From Maylandia zebra (Eukaryota > Chordata > Actinopteri > Cichliformes > Cichlidae): a DNA stretch of 64,000 nucleotides. Location of the stretch: contig NC_135182.1 of NCBI RefSeq assembly GCF_041146795.1, forward strand, positions 3,000,501 to 3,064,500, written 5' to 3'. Position numbers and translations under genes: made by a program. Positions 11,138-22,434 of this stretch are shown here, one piece after another. Under the pieces are notes generated by a model. The model saw only the letters and a list, made by a program, of their open reading frames with translations. It was not told where the DNA came from and made no database searches. Numbering within the stretch: the stretch's first letter is position 1; every line of letters begins with the position of its first letter.

Positions 11138-14100
11138 TGGGGAGTTGCAATTGCACACCGCTGTCTGCACAAGTTTGTCCTGCCAACATTACAGCTTCCA
11201 AGAAATTTTCACCAGTTTTCTTCTGCAGAAATGTACATTTGTTATACACACAGCGCACTGCCACAATGAATCACCCTTAAATACCAGCCCAGGGACAGTT
11301 ACTTTGAAGGTTTGTTATTCTGCAGCTGAATGACTGTGGAACAATCCAGAAAGGCAGCGGCCTGCCAAGCTAGCTGTGGACTTAGAAACAGCTTTTATGA
11401 TGTCCTGTCTTCAAACCTACTGAAACATGTGAAGTTAAGCACAAAGTCACGCCTGTGCCAGAAAAGCAAATACATCAGCTTCTGTCTGGTGACCAAATAT
11501 CTAACCAGAATCATGGTGCAGCCTCCAATGGACGTGTTTACATTTGATCATGTGCTTATTTCAGAAAACTCCAAATAAATCTAAATGTATGCACCAAAGA
11601 CAAAATACCTGAAGATAAAAAGAAGAATTTAAAGGAATCACTAAAAGCGCCACACTGTAACTGCATATCTAAATGCATCTGTCACAGACAGCTACCTGCA
11701 TCTTGACTGTGCTGATCGTGGCTAATTCAGAGTTAATTCCATGTAACATGAGCTTCTAACAGATTTCTCAGATTTATACTTTGTCATTTGATGCCATGTG
11801 ATGTCTACACCCAATCAGCCATTTCATTTGTTGTTATTGTGATAAAATATCGTAAAAACACTGAACAGTTGTTGACAGGCAGAGTCAGAGATAACTTACA
11901 GCGAGGCCTGACGATGGGTCGATGAAGTCTGCCCAGAATCCTTCTCGCTGCAGCGCACAGCAGATCTCCCGTGCACCTGCAACAAACTACACAGCAGACA
12001 CCACAATCATTAATTACTTCATTAATTACTGTAAAATAAATAATAAAGTGTCTCCTCCCCTTTCTCAATGAAACTCACGCATTTATTATCCGTTTCATTT
12101 TCACTTCTTTTCACACTACAGATGGGATGTACTACATGGATGTGCTACTACTGTTTTTAACATTAGTAACATCTCATATAATGCAGTTTCTGTAGTTCTC
12201 CAGAGGTGGACAGCTTTTCTAATAAACTCTTCAGCTCATCATCAGTGTTTCTTTTACAGACCTCTAATATTTGCAGTGCTTAGCTGTTGTAAAAGGTTTC
12301 TAAAATAACACTTACATTTATTCTGAGTACTTGCTGTGATAATGTAGGGAGAAACCCTGTGATGTCTTATTATAGTGTAAGACATGTAAAACAGCTCAGC
12401 TTAGCATTTAACCTTGTCAAGCATCTGCTCTCTCTCATCTTCCACCTCAGCAGACCATGACGCCATATCGTTCTGCGTCTTCTGGGTAACCGTGACAACC
12501 ATCATACCACAGGATGGAGCTTCAGGAAACATTGACTGGAAATCTGTTTATAATTAGGAAACACTCGCATTAGACAGGAACACCGCTTCTCATGAGAAAT
12601 ACAAGCAATTTCAAAGTTATGCAAGGCTGAAAAATAAATGTATGAAGGATGCAGTTACAGCGATGTACCTTTCTTTAAGAGTTCAGGACACGCCTGTGTG
12701 GCACACTCTACTCTCGAGTTGTCAAAGTACTGTTCAGCTGTGCTGACTTTGCCAGAGGACGCAGGATTGCCCTTGTTCTAAGAAAGAAAAACACAGCTGT
12801 CAGAAAAGCGAATGTCACCACTCTCAGCATATGAGCAACAACGCCAACGATACAAAACCTGGATATAGTTTCAGCATACACTGTTTTAATGTCTCTTCAT
12901 TCTAAAATATTCAGACGGATGCTGGAGGTCTGGCTGCATGAATCATGTCACACCCACGATTGGCTAGCGTTACATTTTTTACACTTGTTAGCACCACTAA
13001 GTCCACACCACACTCCAATGAAAAGTTCATTTTTGACTGATTAAAAATGCATAAAAAAAATGTCACACATCATTTTATCTTAAACATGTGTACGTGCTTG
13101 TGTTAGTCCGCGTAGGGAAATGACTCCTCTGCATTTAACCCATTCAGCCAGTGAAGTAGTGGGCAGCCACCGAGGAGCAGTGTGTAGGGACGTAGGGGTA
13201 CCTCAGGGTAGCCGTTCAGGGGAATCAAACCCCCGACCTTCCAATCATGGGGCAACCACTCTACCTACTGAGCTATCCCTGCATATGATTATTCATTGAT
13301 AATCTATACATACTTCAACATAAAATTCCTCTGACATTTATTTAATTGCACCAGTGTTTGTGAAATTTGTAGCAAGATTAACATTAGTAGTAATAACACA
13401 GCGTAGTTTGGTCCATATTTGTTTTGATTATTAAAAACATTCATAAGGTTCTCATTGGACTTACAGAGAGCTCTCTAACAGACTGGGCTAGAAGCCACTC
13501 ATGCTTCTGATAGCAGGATGGAGCAGACAACACATCTGGTAGCATTTTGTCTGTCAGGCTCTTCTGTTGCTCTGTCAATCCTTCCAGCTGGCAGTCAAAG
13601 CCCACATTACCGGGCAGCGGGAAGCGCTGGTCCTGGGGCCCGAACGGCGCCATTATGTCATCAGGCCGTAGTGTCTGCAGTCCTTAAGCACAACATAACA
13701 AAGAAAAGTAGCATGCACACAAACTGAGTTTACACAAAGAAATAAGAAATTACAAATTTTGGTCAACACCAATATCACTTCATCAGAGTCGGAGGTAACG
13801 ACTCTGTGTCAACCTCCGTATATCTCAATTTATTTTGTGTTATTAGGTCTATACCTAATACCTAATCTATACATAAGATGCATTAGATTAAATTACTGAC
13901 TAGAAAAACATGTTGTAGTTAATGTTCAAATGTATAAACTTAAAATAAGGCCATACCTTTAGCAGAGTGAGAAGTGGCCAAAGCGGGCTCATTTAAGCCT
14001 GAAGAATCAGCAGCAGAGAAGGCTCTGCCTCCAGCCACACGATACACCAACACATGGAGCCCTGGAAGGTAACTTACCAACCTGCTTCTGCTGCAAAGCA

Positions 14101-14182
14101 CCTGCACATGCAAACAAACAGTACAACTGTAAATGGCAGTCTCTCAGGTACTACTACTACTAATACTACTACTAACAACAAC

Positions 14183-14246
<64 letters not shown>

Positions 14247-15853
14247 CTGAACTCAGACACCTGAAACACCACCAAAGGTCTACATCACAGGTGTCAAACT
14301 CCAGGCCTCGAGGGCCGGTGTCCTGCAGGTTTTAAATGTGTCCTTGATCCAACACAGCTGATTCAAATGGCTAAATGACCTCCTCAATATCTCTTGAAGT
14401 TCTCCAGAGGCCTGGTAATGAACTGATCATTTGATTCAGGTGTGTTGACCCAGTGTGAGATCTAAAACCTGCAGGGCACCGGCCCTCGAGGCCTGGAGTT
14501 CGACACCCCTGGTCTACATGGTCAAAGGTTTACAGCAGGGGCCTCGAGCTCCGGTCCTCGAGGGCCGGTGTCCTGCAACTTTTCCATGTGTCCCTGACGC
14601 AACACACCTGAATACAATTAGTAGATCATTAGCAAGCAACCTGACTGCATGCTGAGGTGGCAATTCAGCCATTTCATTCATGTTACAGCAGTTCATGAGT
14701 GAATGAACATGGTGCAATAAATGTACTGTTAAAAGTGTATTTTCCTTAACACTTACATTTACTTGAGTAGGGTTAGAGGTTGCCACTTCAGCAACTTCAG
14801 TTCTATACTCTTGCTAATGACCTACTAATTGCATTCAGGTGTGTTGCAACAGGGACACATGGAAAGGTTGCAGGACACCGGCCGTCGAGGACTGGAGTTT
14901 GAGACCCCTGGTTTACAGCTTCATCTTGTCATCTGTCAGTTTGGAAAGTGATACAAAGGTTTTGGGATTCTAACAAAGTTTTTCCAGGAGTGATCAATGA
15001 CTCATCCAGGAACTGCAAGCTTCATCTGCCTCAGGTCAGAGTTTCAACAATGACAAAAAGAGACTCGGCTAAAATGACATGAGGGTCCCAAGGCAGAAAT
15101 GTAACCTTTTGGAAGGTCTCATTACATATAGAGAACAGAAAAAAAAACATATCAACAGTCAAACGTGGTGGTAGTGTTAATTGATGGATACATGAATTTT
15201 GCTCTCAACCAGAAAATCCTACAATCCTGAAGTCCAGCCATAAGTTTGTACCCTGTAGCTCAAGCACACTTGGGTTATGCAGCAGGACAGTGATGTGAAA
15301 AATTCCCATTTTAATAAATGAATAAAAAAAACTGAAGTGCTTAGACAAAGTTCAGACTTTAATCTGAAGATGCTGTGGCGTGGTGTTAAACAGGCCATTC
15401 ATACTGAAATACCCTCTAAAGTTGCCAAGTTAAAATAATTCTCCAAAGTGTCTCTACAGGAATGTCAAACATTAATGGCCGTTTATTGCAAACAGTCCAA
15501 CCAGTTATTAAGTTTATTCAAAAACAAACAGAGGTGGTCTGGCATCAAACTGAAGCTCCCTACATCACCTCGTTCTCTGGTTATCACATTCACATACTCG
15601 TCTATCCAGCAGGTTGAAAAAAATACCCCAATTACATTTTGTATTTACTCGGGTTATCTTCGTATAATATTACAAATGTTTGTATCTAAAACATAAATGT
15701 GAGAACTATGCAATAAATTTAAAATAGAAAGAAATATTTCACGTTATTCAGTGTTTACAGTGGTGCTCTGTGATGGTGATCACTGCAGAGCATTAACATC
15801 AGAATAAGATGAGAATATTACAAACTGTTGTTTGACAAACTTACACTGGTCAT
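10792..15853 (-). CDS. mmadhc: MMADHC (cblD), cobalamin trafficking adaptor, 7 coding exons, 297 aa
   Basis: Exons: 15853-15845, 14101-13957, 13682-13465, 12777-12669, 12543-12413, 11986-11900, 10986-10792. Every junction has AG/GT and the phases join to 894 bp. MMADHC binds MMACHC and directs vitamin B12 to cytosolic methionine synthase or mitochondrial methylmalonyl-CoA mutase. Seen here: an Arg-containing, acidic-poor N-terminus (MTS then [14 protein letters not shown]) fitting a mitochondrial presequence; an internal Met at residue 62 ([14 protein letters not shown]), the same position used in human for the cytosolic form; and a conserved C-terminal domain with FFGPY-like [10 protein letters not shown] and the Cys pair [14 protein letters not shown] (Cys262/263), whose human counterpart Cys261 ligates cobalt. 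Length equals the human protein within one residue. The first coding exon carries only three codons; it was chosen because its GT donor and phase match and MTS-VLCSR mirrors the human start. No defect was seen. Confidence 0.96.
11071..11136 (+). repeat. (GT)14 followed by a 38-base G homopolymer
   Basis: (GT)n at 11071-11098 runs directly into an uninterrupted G run at 11099-11136. It lies in the last intron of mmadhc, where the coding strand carries C. Confidence 0.9.
13095..13282 (-). mobile_element. tRNA-derived SINE in an mmadhc intron
   Basis: Reading leftward from 13282, the sequence starts GCAGGGATAGCTCAGTAGGT (box A-like) and carries GGGGGTTTGATTCCCC (box B-like) about 30 bases later, the internal RNA polymerase III promoter of a tRNA-like head. 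An unrelated body follows, ending near 13095. It lies in the intron between coding exons 3 and 4 of mmadhc. The family is not named. Confidence 0.75.
14150..14245. repeat. compound (ACT)n(AAC)n(AAT)n microsatellite
   Basis: Short ACT and AAC runs lead into about 21 AAT copies at 14183-14245. It lies in the first intron of the mmadhc coding region. Confidence 0.93.
14286..14511. mobile_element. hAT-type MITE, 226 bp, with 8 bp target duplication
   Basis: The ends CACAGGTGTCAAACTCCAGG and (reverse complement) CAGGGGTGTCGAACTCCAGG form about 50 bp inverted repeats. The octamer GTCTACAT flanks both sides (14278-14285 and 14512-14519). CAG-type ends, an 8 bp duplication and no coding capacity define a non-autonomous hAT element. 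Confidence 0.9.
14536..14910. mobile_element. second hAT-type MITE, 375 bp, with 8 bp target duplication
   Basis: The ends CAGGGGCCTCGAGCTCCGG and (reverse complement) CAGGGGTCTCAAACTCCAGT are inverted repeats related to those of the neighbouring MITE. The target duplication is GTTTACAG (14528-14535 and 14911-14918). Only 24 bp separates the two elements. Confidence 0.9.
14919..15844. other. mmadhc intron, no further feature recognised
   Basis: Rest of the intron between the start-codon exon and coding exon 2. It contains sequence reminiscent of a degraded Tc1-type transposase on the plus strand (about 15140-15460), too decayed to define. Confidence 0.35.
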
Positions 15854-15894
15854 CCTAGCGTGCTTCTGATTATCTGCAGTATCCAGTGAAGTCT
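15845..15894 (-). other. mmadhc: mmadhc exon holding the start codon and the end of the 5' UTR
   Basis: On the minus strand a CTCTTACAG acceptor precedes 15894 and a GTAAGT donor follows 15845. The exon is 50 bp: 41 bp of 5' UTR, then ATG plus two codons. Confidence 0.75.
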
Positions 15895-17058
15895 CTGTAA
15901 GAGTCCAAGACTGTGTCATCAGGAAACATTTCCAAACACATTCATCACAGAAGAAACGCTGTACGACTACCACACCATCCTGACTGATCCGCTGCTCAGT
16001 CTGCTTCACTCCTTTTAAATCTCATCTATTCTTTTTGAATCAGAATTAAGGAAGTTATGTATGAATCATATAAGCCACTCTGAAGTCCAGCAATCCTAAT
16101 CAAAGATGAGGCATGTTTGCATAGCTAAGTGGACTGCTGCCCCCACGACTTGGCCCCGGATGGATGGAAATCCACTGACTGGATTGGTATCAATGTACGT
16201 CAATAGCATAGCTCTGCCACTGATCTGCTTAAATAGCTGGATGTAAGCATCTTAAGAAGCAATCGTGGTTTGAGAAACACACTGTTGGTAGCCTAGGATA
16301 GCCGATGGTAATGTGAAAAACAACTTATGCCAGGTGATGTATGGGGAAACAAACATTAGCATTATTTTACAAATTAAAAAGAAATCTGCAAGAGTTCAAG
16401 GCACCGGGATTTTGATTAGGAGAATAAAAGCTATTTTAGCTATTTATAGATAAAAGGTTGATCCCACTACAGCTACTTCACAAAGATGGTTTTATTCTTT
16501 GCGATGTTTCGTTATACTGAGCAGAAAGCTCCCGATGTCAAACGTGGGCGTGTTTCCTAAACCAGCAGCTGACGGAGCGAACAGGTGTGTGCAGGTGAAC
16601 TCGACACATCGTCGAGCTATTCAGGAGTGTGTCGAGGGCAAAATGTCAGCTCATGATTTGAAACACGGAGGTACGACATCAAGCGGAAGCTGTTTGATAA
16701 ATTAAAATAATCGCATTGTTGTCAGCAGATAATATTGATAATATTGAAATCTGCATTTGCACCAGCTGGAGATGGAGAGAGTCCTTTAATCTTGTCAAAC
16801 TCCGAGACAGATTTGCACACAGAGTCGACCAATCGGTAAATATGACGAATCTGCGGATTGAATGTGTAAACAAATCTAACCAGTTAAAGTAAAACCAGTT
16901 AACTACTGTAATCTTTCGGCTTTAGATACATCTGGGAACTTCTAGTGAGTGTAATAGCACGTTTCACACGGTTTATCCTCACAGCGGTATGACAACCGAT
17001 ACATTTTAGTAAGAAACGCTATCTGCTGATAAGCTAACAAGAGCAGAACATAACTTAC
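15895..17058. other. mmadhc 5' region, untranslated intron
   Basis: Lies between the proposed untranslated first exon and the start-codon exon. A plus-strand open frame of 68 codons at 16499-16705 is followed inside by a donor-like GGTACG at about 16670. No homology was recognised and no partner exon found. Confidence 0.35.
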
Positions 17059-17220
17059 AGGATTTTAACAAGTCCAAACCAGATGACTGCGTTAGTTTGT
17101 TCCTATTTATACTTCCACAAAATCGTAGAAAAACAGTCGACCTTTGAAAACATGAAGACACTGTCCAAATGAACGCGGGCAACTCACTCTAACAACATTT
17201 CTGGCTTTGACCTCGGGGGA
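17059..17220 (-). promoter_or_regulatory. mmadhc: probable mmadhc non-coding first exon and promoter region
   Basis: A strong minus-strand donor, AATCCT|GTAAGTTATG, has its last exon base at 17059. It lies upstream of the acceptor at 15894, so it can supply the untranslated first exon the gene needs. No in-frame ATG continues to the donor. The transcription start is not determined; a G-run borders the region at 17219-17236. Confidence 0.45.
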
Positions 17221-17261
17221 AGGGGGGGGGGGGGGGTTCTTCGTTTTAGTTTCAAATGAGC

Positions 17262-18944
17262 TTAGAGGTGCATTACCGCCCCCTCCTGGACAGGAGTGTG
17301 AATCAGGAACTTGGAATATTGGGAATAAAAAAAAAAATCTGCAGTATTGAACCCTTTCTTATCACAACTTTCAACAGTTGGCCATAGATGTGAGACAGTG
17401 CCTTTCCAAGCAGGGTTTCTACAGTGGAATGAATCTTCAGCTCCTCCTATTAACGTCTTCCTGTCCAGGACACAAGCCCGGCATACTAACAGTACATGCT
17501 GAGCAGATTCCATTTTTTTGCAGTGGGCACACAATCCCATTGGGTGCTTGCCTATTAGCTGTAGTGTTTTATTAAGCCCTGTATGACCTATCCTGAGATG
17601 GGTAATTGTTATTTCACTATTTTGTGACCGTGACCGAAATGTATCTGAATGTTGCAGAAATCAATTCCTGTATCGCTGATATCCCAGTGCTTCTGCCAAA
17701 TTCAAAGGATTTGAATCCTCAGTGCATGAATCATTTTCATCTGTGCATCTGCTTCCCCAGAAAGTGCATTAAAATCCCCACAACATATTATTTTCCCTAG
17801 ACCCATGTGTAGGGAACACCTACACCCTACACCTACATATTAAACACCTATAGTGTTTAATATGTCCCCAGTGATCCTTTTACATAATTTATAGTAGTTG
17901 ATCATTACTGCCTCATCTTCCTCCATCCAAACCTTAACTGTGATTGTCTTGTGCTCTATATTTACACTGACTAATCTATATCATATTCCAGTTCACACAA
18001 ATGTGGCCACCACCTTCTTTTGTATCATTCTTCATAGCTGTATATTCATTTATAAACAAAGTACCACTCTGCTTTTATCCATGTTTCCATATTACACAAG
18101 GTTTTCTTTGCAGATGAGATACTGTTTTAGTTCCTGCCCATTAGCAATAAGACTTCAAGCATCCCACTGCAGAATATTTAGGACCACAATGAACTGCCTC
18201 CTCCTGGCTGTGAGCTAGGATTTCTACCACTCAGCATTTCCTGAGCTGTCTCCCACACAGACCCGTGATTCCCAGGTCTGTAGTCTTCACAATTATTTGG
18301 ATTTTTTCAGTTTTCTTGTCTGTTTGAGTGGTGCAGTTTATTACAGCCTCCATAAATAGCACAAAATCATTTTTGTTCATAACCAAAGCTTCTTTTCTGC
18401 TTCTGCATGCCATCAATGGATTTTACTCTCTGGATCTCTGCTGCCCTTTTACTTGCCTCATAACCACGAAAAGCTGAGATATGCTCACCTCCGCAATTGC
18501 ACCACTTTAACTTTGCTCTTTTTCACATTTACCATACTCGTGTCCACCTCCAGTGACATGCCCATATCTTTGGCATTTAAAGCAAACCAAGGGAGGGGGA
18601 ATATAAGGCTGAACATCCTAATTCATATAACTAATGAAAAAAGTTTGGATGGTAGCCTTTCCTCCATAAATTTTTAAATTACAGCTACACTGTCACATTT
18701 CTCTCAGAGTTTTTAAGCACTGTGCCTCGATAACCTTGGATCCTACTATATTTCCTTTGACTTGTTCAGCTGAAACAGCTGTTGGTACACCAGAAATAAC
18801 TCCAAAAACATATTTCTGTCCTCAATCAAGCACCTTCCTGAGAGAGTTTAATTATTACCTTGGATTCCTCATTCTGCTTCCTCGATGCAGCGCTACTCTG
18901 ATCACTATCAGTGCCATCTGTATTTAAGGATACCTTTTGCAACT
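17262..18944 (-). mobile_element. LINE remnant of the I/jockey type (gag, endonuclease, C-terminal end)
   Basis: Minus-strand pieces in LINE order. First, a zinc-knuckle-like CFKCQRYGHV (about 18585-18555). Then endonuclease-like pieces NGQELKQYLICKENLVLYGN (about 18140-18080) and a GDFNAH-like remnant near 17780. Last, a C-terminal block with THLRIGHTGLNKTLQLIGKH (about 17600-17545) and LCAHCKKMESAQHVLLVCRA (about 17535-17475). The reverse transcriptase is missing and many stops are present. Sequence at 20280-20540 probably continues its ORF1, which would make the intervening Tc1 element a later insertion. The clade assignment rests on the C-terminal block and is tentative. Confidence 0.6.
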
Positions 18945-18946
18945 TA

Positions 18947-20277
18947 CAGCGGCTTGCAAAAGTATTCGTCTCCCTTGAACTTTTCCACATTTTGTCACAT
19001 TACAGCCACAAACATGAATCAGTTTTATTGGAATTCCACGTGAAAGACCAACACAAAGTGGTGCACATGTATGATTTTGGTTCCCAAAATCATACATGAT
19101 TCCAAACAGTTTTTACAAATAAATAACTGAAAAGTGGGGTGTGGTAATTGTTCAGCCCCTGAGTCAATACTTTGTTGAACCACCTTTTGCTGCAATTCCA
19201 GCTGCCAGTCTTTTAGGGTCTGTCTCTACCAGCTTTGCACATCTACAGACTGAAATCTTTGCTCATTCTTCTTTGCAAAACAGCTCCAGCTCAGTCAGAT
19301 TAGATGGACAGCGTTTGTGAACAGCAGTTTTCAGATCTTGCCACAGATTCTTGATTGGATTTAGACACCAGACAAGTCAAGGATAAAGATATTGAGACAT
19401 TTAAAGCAGGCTTAGGCTAAAAAAAGATTTCCCAAGCCTTGAACATCCCACGGAGCACTGTTCAAGCAATCATTCAGAAATGGAAGGAGTATGGCACAAC
19501 TGTAAACCTACCAAGACAAGGCCGTCCACCTAAACTCACAGGCCGAACAAGGAGAGCGCTGATCAGAAATGCAGCCAAGAGGCCCATGGTGACTCTGGAC
19601 GAGCTGCAGAGATCTACAGCTCAGGTGGGGGAATCTGTCCATAGGACAACTATTAGTCATGCACTGCACAAAGTTGGTCTTTATGGAAGAGTGGCAAGAA
19701 GAAAGCCGTTGTTAACAAAAAACCATAAGAAGTCCCGTTTGCAGTTTGCCACAAGCCATGTGGGGGACACAGCAAACATGTGGAAGAAGCTGCTCTGGTC
19801 AGATGAGACCAACATGGAACTTTTTGGCCAAAATGCAAAACGCTATGTGTGGCAGAAAACTAACACAGCACATCAATATCTTTATCCTTGACTTGTCTGG
19901 TGTCTAAATCCAATCGAGAATCTGTGGCAAGATCTGAAAACTGCTGTTCACAAACGCTGTCCATCTAATCTGACTGAGCTGGAGCTGTTTTGCAAAGAAG
20001 AATGGGCAAAGATTTCAGTCTGTAGATGTACAAAGCTGGTAGAGACAGACCCTAAAAGACTGGCAGCTGTAATTGCAGCAAAAGCTGGTTCTACAAAGTA
20101 AAAGTATTTGTAAAAAATGTTTTGAATCATGTCTGATTTTCGTTCCACTTCTCACGTGTGCACCACTTTGTGTTGGTCTTTCACGTGGAATTCCAATAAA
20201 ATTGATTTATGTTTGTGGCTGTAATGTGACAAAATGTGGAAAAGTTCAAGGGGGGCGAATACTTTTGCAAGCCACTG
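18947..20277 (+). mobile_element. rearranged Tc1 transposon with fold-back arms
   Basis: The ends CAGCGGCTTGCAAAAGTATT and (reverse complement) CAGTGGCTTGCAAAAGTATT are flanked by TA on both sides (18945-18946, 20278-20279). The inverted arms are far longer than usual: 18947-19395 pairs with 19873-20277, with a gap of about 44 bases in the right arm. The arms include the transposase 3' coding region, so the left end is an inverted copy of the right end. The unique middle (19396-19872) holds the N-terminal half of a transposase. The family has ends common in fish Tc1 elements. Confidence 0.9.
19439..19891 (+). pseudogene. Tc1 transposase N-terminal fragment
   Basis: 150 codons with the paired-like DNA-binding part (STVQAIIQKWKEYGTTVNLP, then GRPPKLTGRTRRALI) and the first catalytic Asp in LLWSDETNMELF. 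The frame leaves the transposase where the right arm begins at 19873; the central catalytic Asp region is deleted. The terminal part continues only in pieces (for example NPIENLW-like sequence near 19910) in another frame. It cannot encode an active enzyme. Confidence 0.85.
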
Positions 20278-20544
20278 TATGTCTCCAACATTTCTTACTA
20301 CTGTTCACTGTATTCCAACCATTTTCCTTTTCGTTAACCAACTCCTTCTCTAGTGGATCACTACCTCATCCACTGCTCTCCTCTGGTAAACAATCAGAAG
20401 TTAAATTCTCGTGATTCCTAATGGCTTTCATAGCTGTATAGCTGTTGCTCGAAATCCACCCCTAAATATTCCTAGAGCCTGGGCTTATTTGAGCCAGTCC
20501 CAGCTGTTACTGGGTGACAAGGGCTAAGTGTGTCAATTTCCAAA

Positions 20545-21066
20545 TATTTCAAGATTCAAGGTTCTTTATTTGTCACATGCATGGTTATACAGATATAACA
20601 CGCAGTGTAATGGGACCTGATACACTCCTCGACTGTGCAAAAAAGAGAGGGGCATGATTCAACACACGGATGGCCTGAGGATAAAAGCTCCTCTTGAGCC
20701 TCTCTGTCCTTGCCCGGATGGTGTGGAACCTTCTGCCTGATTGCAGAAGTTGGAGCAGTTAGTTGCCAGGATGGGACGGGTCCTTCAGTACCTGCGCTGC
20801 TCTAGTCCAGCACCTCCTGGCGTAAATGTCCTGAAGTGGGGGGAGAGCAGTGGCGAGAGGACACACCCCTGTGGTGCTCCTGTGTTGATGGTGATGCTGT
20901 TAGAGACGCATCTACCCACCCTCACCACCTGAGTTCTGCCAGTGAGGAAGTCCAACACCCATGCATACAGACGGCTGTTGACTCCCAGATCCCTGAGCTT
21001 TGTGAACAGTCTGCAGGGCACTATCGTGTTAAACGCTGAACTGTAATCAACAAACAGCATTCTCAC
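20545..21066 (-). mobile_element. L2/CR1-like LINE fragment, internally deleted
   Basis: The minus strand from 21066 encodes an RT core piece, MLFVDYSSAFNTIVPCRL then INTGAPQGCVLSPLL (RT motifs A and B). It then jumps to a 3' end with RTERLKRSFYPQAIRVLN-type sequence and terminates in AATAAAGAACCTTGAATCTT at about 20565-20547. The catalytic DD box and most of the C-terminus are lost between the two pieces. Confidence 0.75.
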
Positions 21067-21069
21067 ATA

Positions 21070-22370
21070 GTTACCCTGTTTCTGGGTTCAAAGTATATGA
21101 CCATATAACTTTGGGGACAGTAGTTTCTCATAAAAATGTTATGAAAGGTTCCCAGAAAGTTGATTCTGTTTTTCTGCACAGTTTACTGTTTTCTTTTGTT
21201 TGAGTCATCGTAGACCTACACGAGGTTTTATGAGTTTATGTGTAATGAAATGTGATATATGAATAAAATTAACATTTACTCACAATGAACCTAGTCCATG
21301 CACGATCTTGGAATGTGGGAGGAAGACAGAAGCCTACTAATAAGAAGGTTGGTCTGCATGTCAGATATCCATGGACAAGATACTAACCCCAAGTTGCTTC
21401 CAAAGCATCCACTGGAATATAAATGTGCATGAATGTTGGAAAGAGCTTAGAAAGATGTTCTTGTATGAATGGGTGAATGACTTTGAGTGGTCAGTTAAAG
21501 CTCTATATGAGAAGCGGTCCATTTACCATTTACAGAGGGAACAGTGGTGTGAGGCAACAACTAATAATGTGCTAATGATCATGCTGCCCAGCCAGGAGCC
21601 ACAATAAAACAACACGTGACTCTGGCAGCAGTGCTAACACTGTGGTTACCAATGCAGCTGCCACAACATAACAAATATAACTCATGTTACTCTTTCAGGA
21701 TTCATTAACTTTATTAAGCACAGCATAGAAGACAGTTGAGGTACTAGTTCAAATTGCGAGGATTTTCTTTTTACACAGGATGACGGTGTGTCTGAAAGCT
21801 TCCTTTGCAGGTTTATAGAGCTAAAAAGGGCAAGCCAACTAGCTCAGAGATAGCTGTAATAAAACTGCAGTTCTCACCTCTCAAGTGGTAATTTACCAAC
21901 AGAAAATATCATGTCATCCAGCACATTACACGTTTGTCTTCTGACATCCCAGATTTACAGTTAGTTACATTAACTAAAGGAAATACAATTCTCTGACTAA
22001 AATAAGTGATTAGATAATGAGATGTGAGGCTTTCAGCCTACTATCAGCCTACTACCCATCCCAGTGTTTACATGTTCTTATAAGAACAAAGACAGTACTG
22101 TCTTTGTGTAGGTTGTCATTAATTTTACTGACTGACTGCATAAAATATCACACAGGTTCTTTTTCAAGTGATATTCAGAATTTCTTGGATTTATCTTTTA
22201 ACATAACTCAAACACCCCCAACTTTACCACATGGAAGATTGTAATCAAATGTATTAAATGCACAGAGATAAAGTATCGTCCCGATTAACCCAGCAGGAGA
22301 GCAAATAAATGAAATCTCTACAATGTATCACTTCAGGTTGAGCAAGACATTTGGAAATGATTAGAAATAT
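21070..22370. other. gene-free stretch between LINE fragment and nmi
   Basis: No exon recognised. It contains two adjacent perfect palindromes: a 14 bp one at 22074-22087 and a 20 bp one at 22087-22106 (CAAAGACAGTACTGTCTTTG). Confidence 0.45.
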
Positions 22371-22372
22371 AC

Positions 22373-22378
22373 TTTAAT
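22373..22378 (-). terminator. nmi: candidate poly(A) signal of nmi
   Basis: ATTAAA on the minus strand about 57 bases after the stop codon. Confidence 0.5.
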
Positions 22379-22434
22379 ACAGGTGGAGCTCGTCTTACAT
22401 GTCATATATGTATTAGAGGACAGTTCATGGTGGT

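Noticed and set aside
13210-13282. Genuine tRNA gene
   Set aside because: Box A and box B are present but the cloverleaf is imperfect and the head is fused to a SINE body within an intron.
16499-16705. Short gene divergent from mmadhc
   Set aside because: 68 codons without homology or partner exon. It lies in the mmadhc 5' intron and was kept only as a remark.
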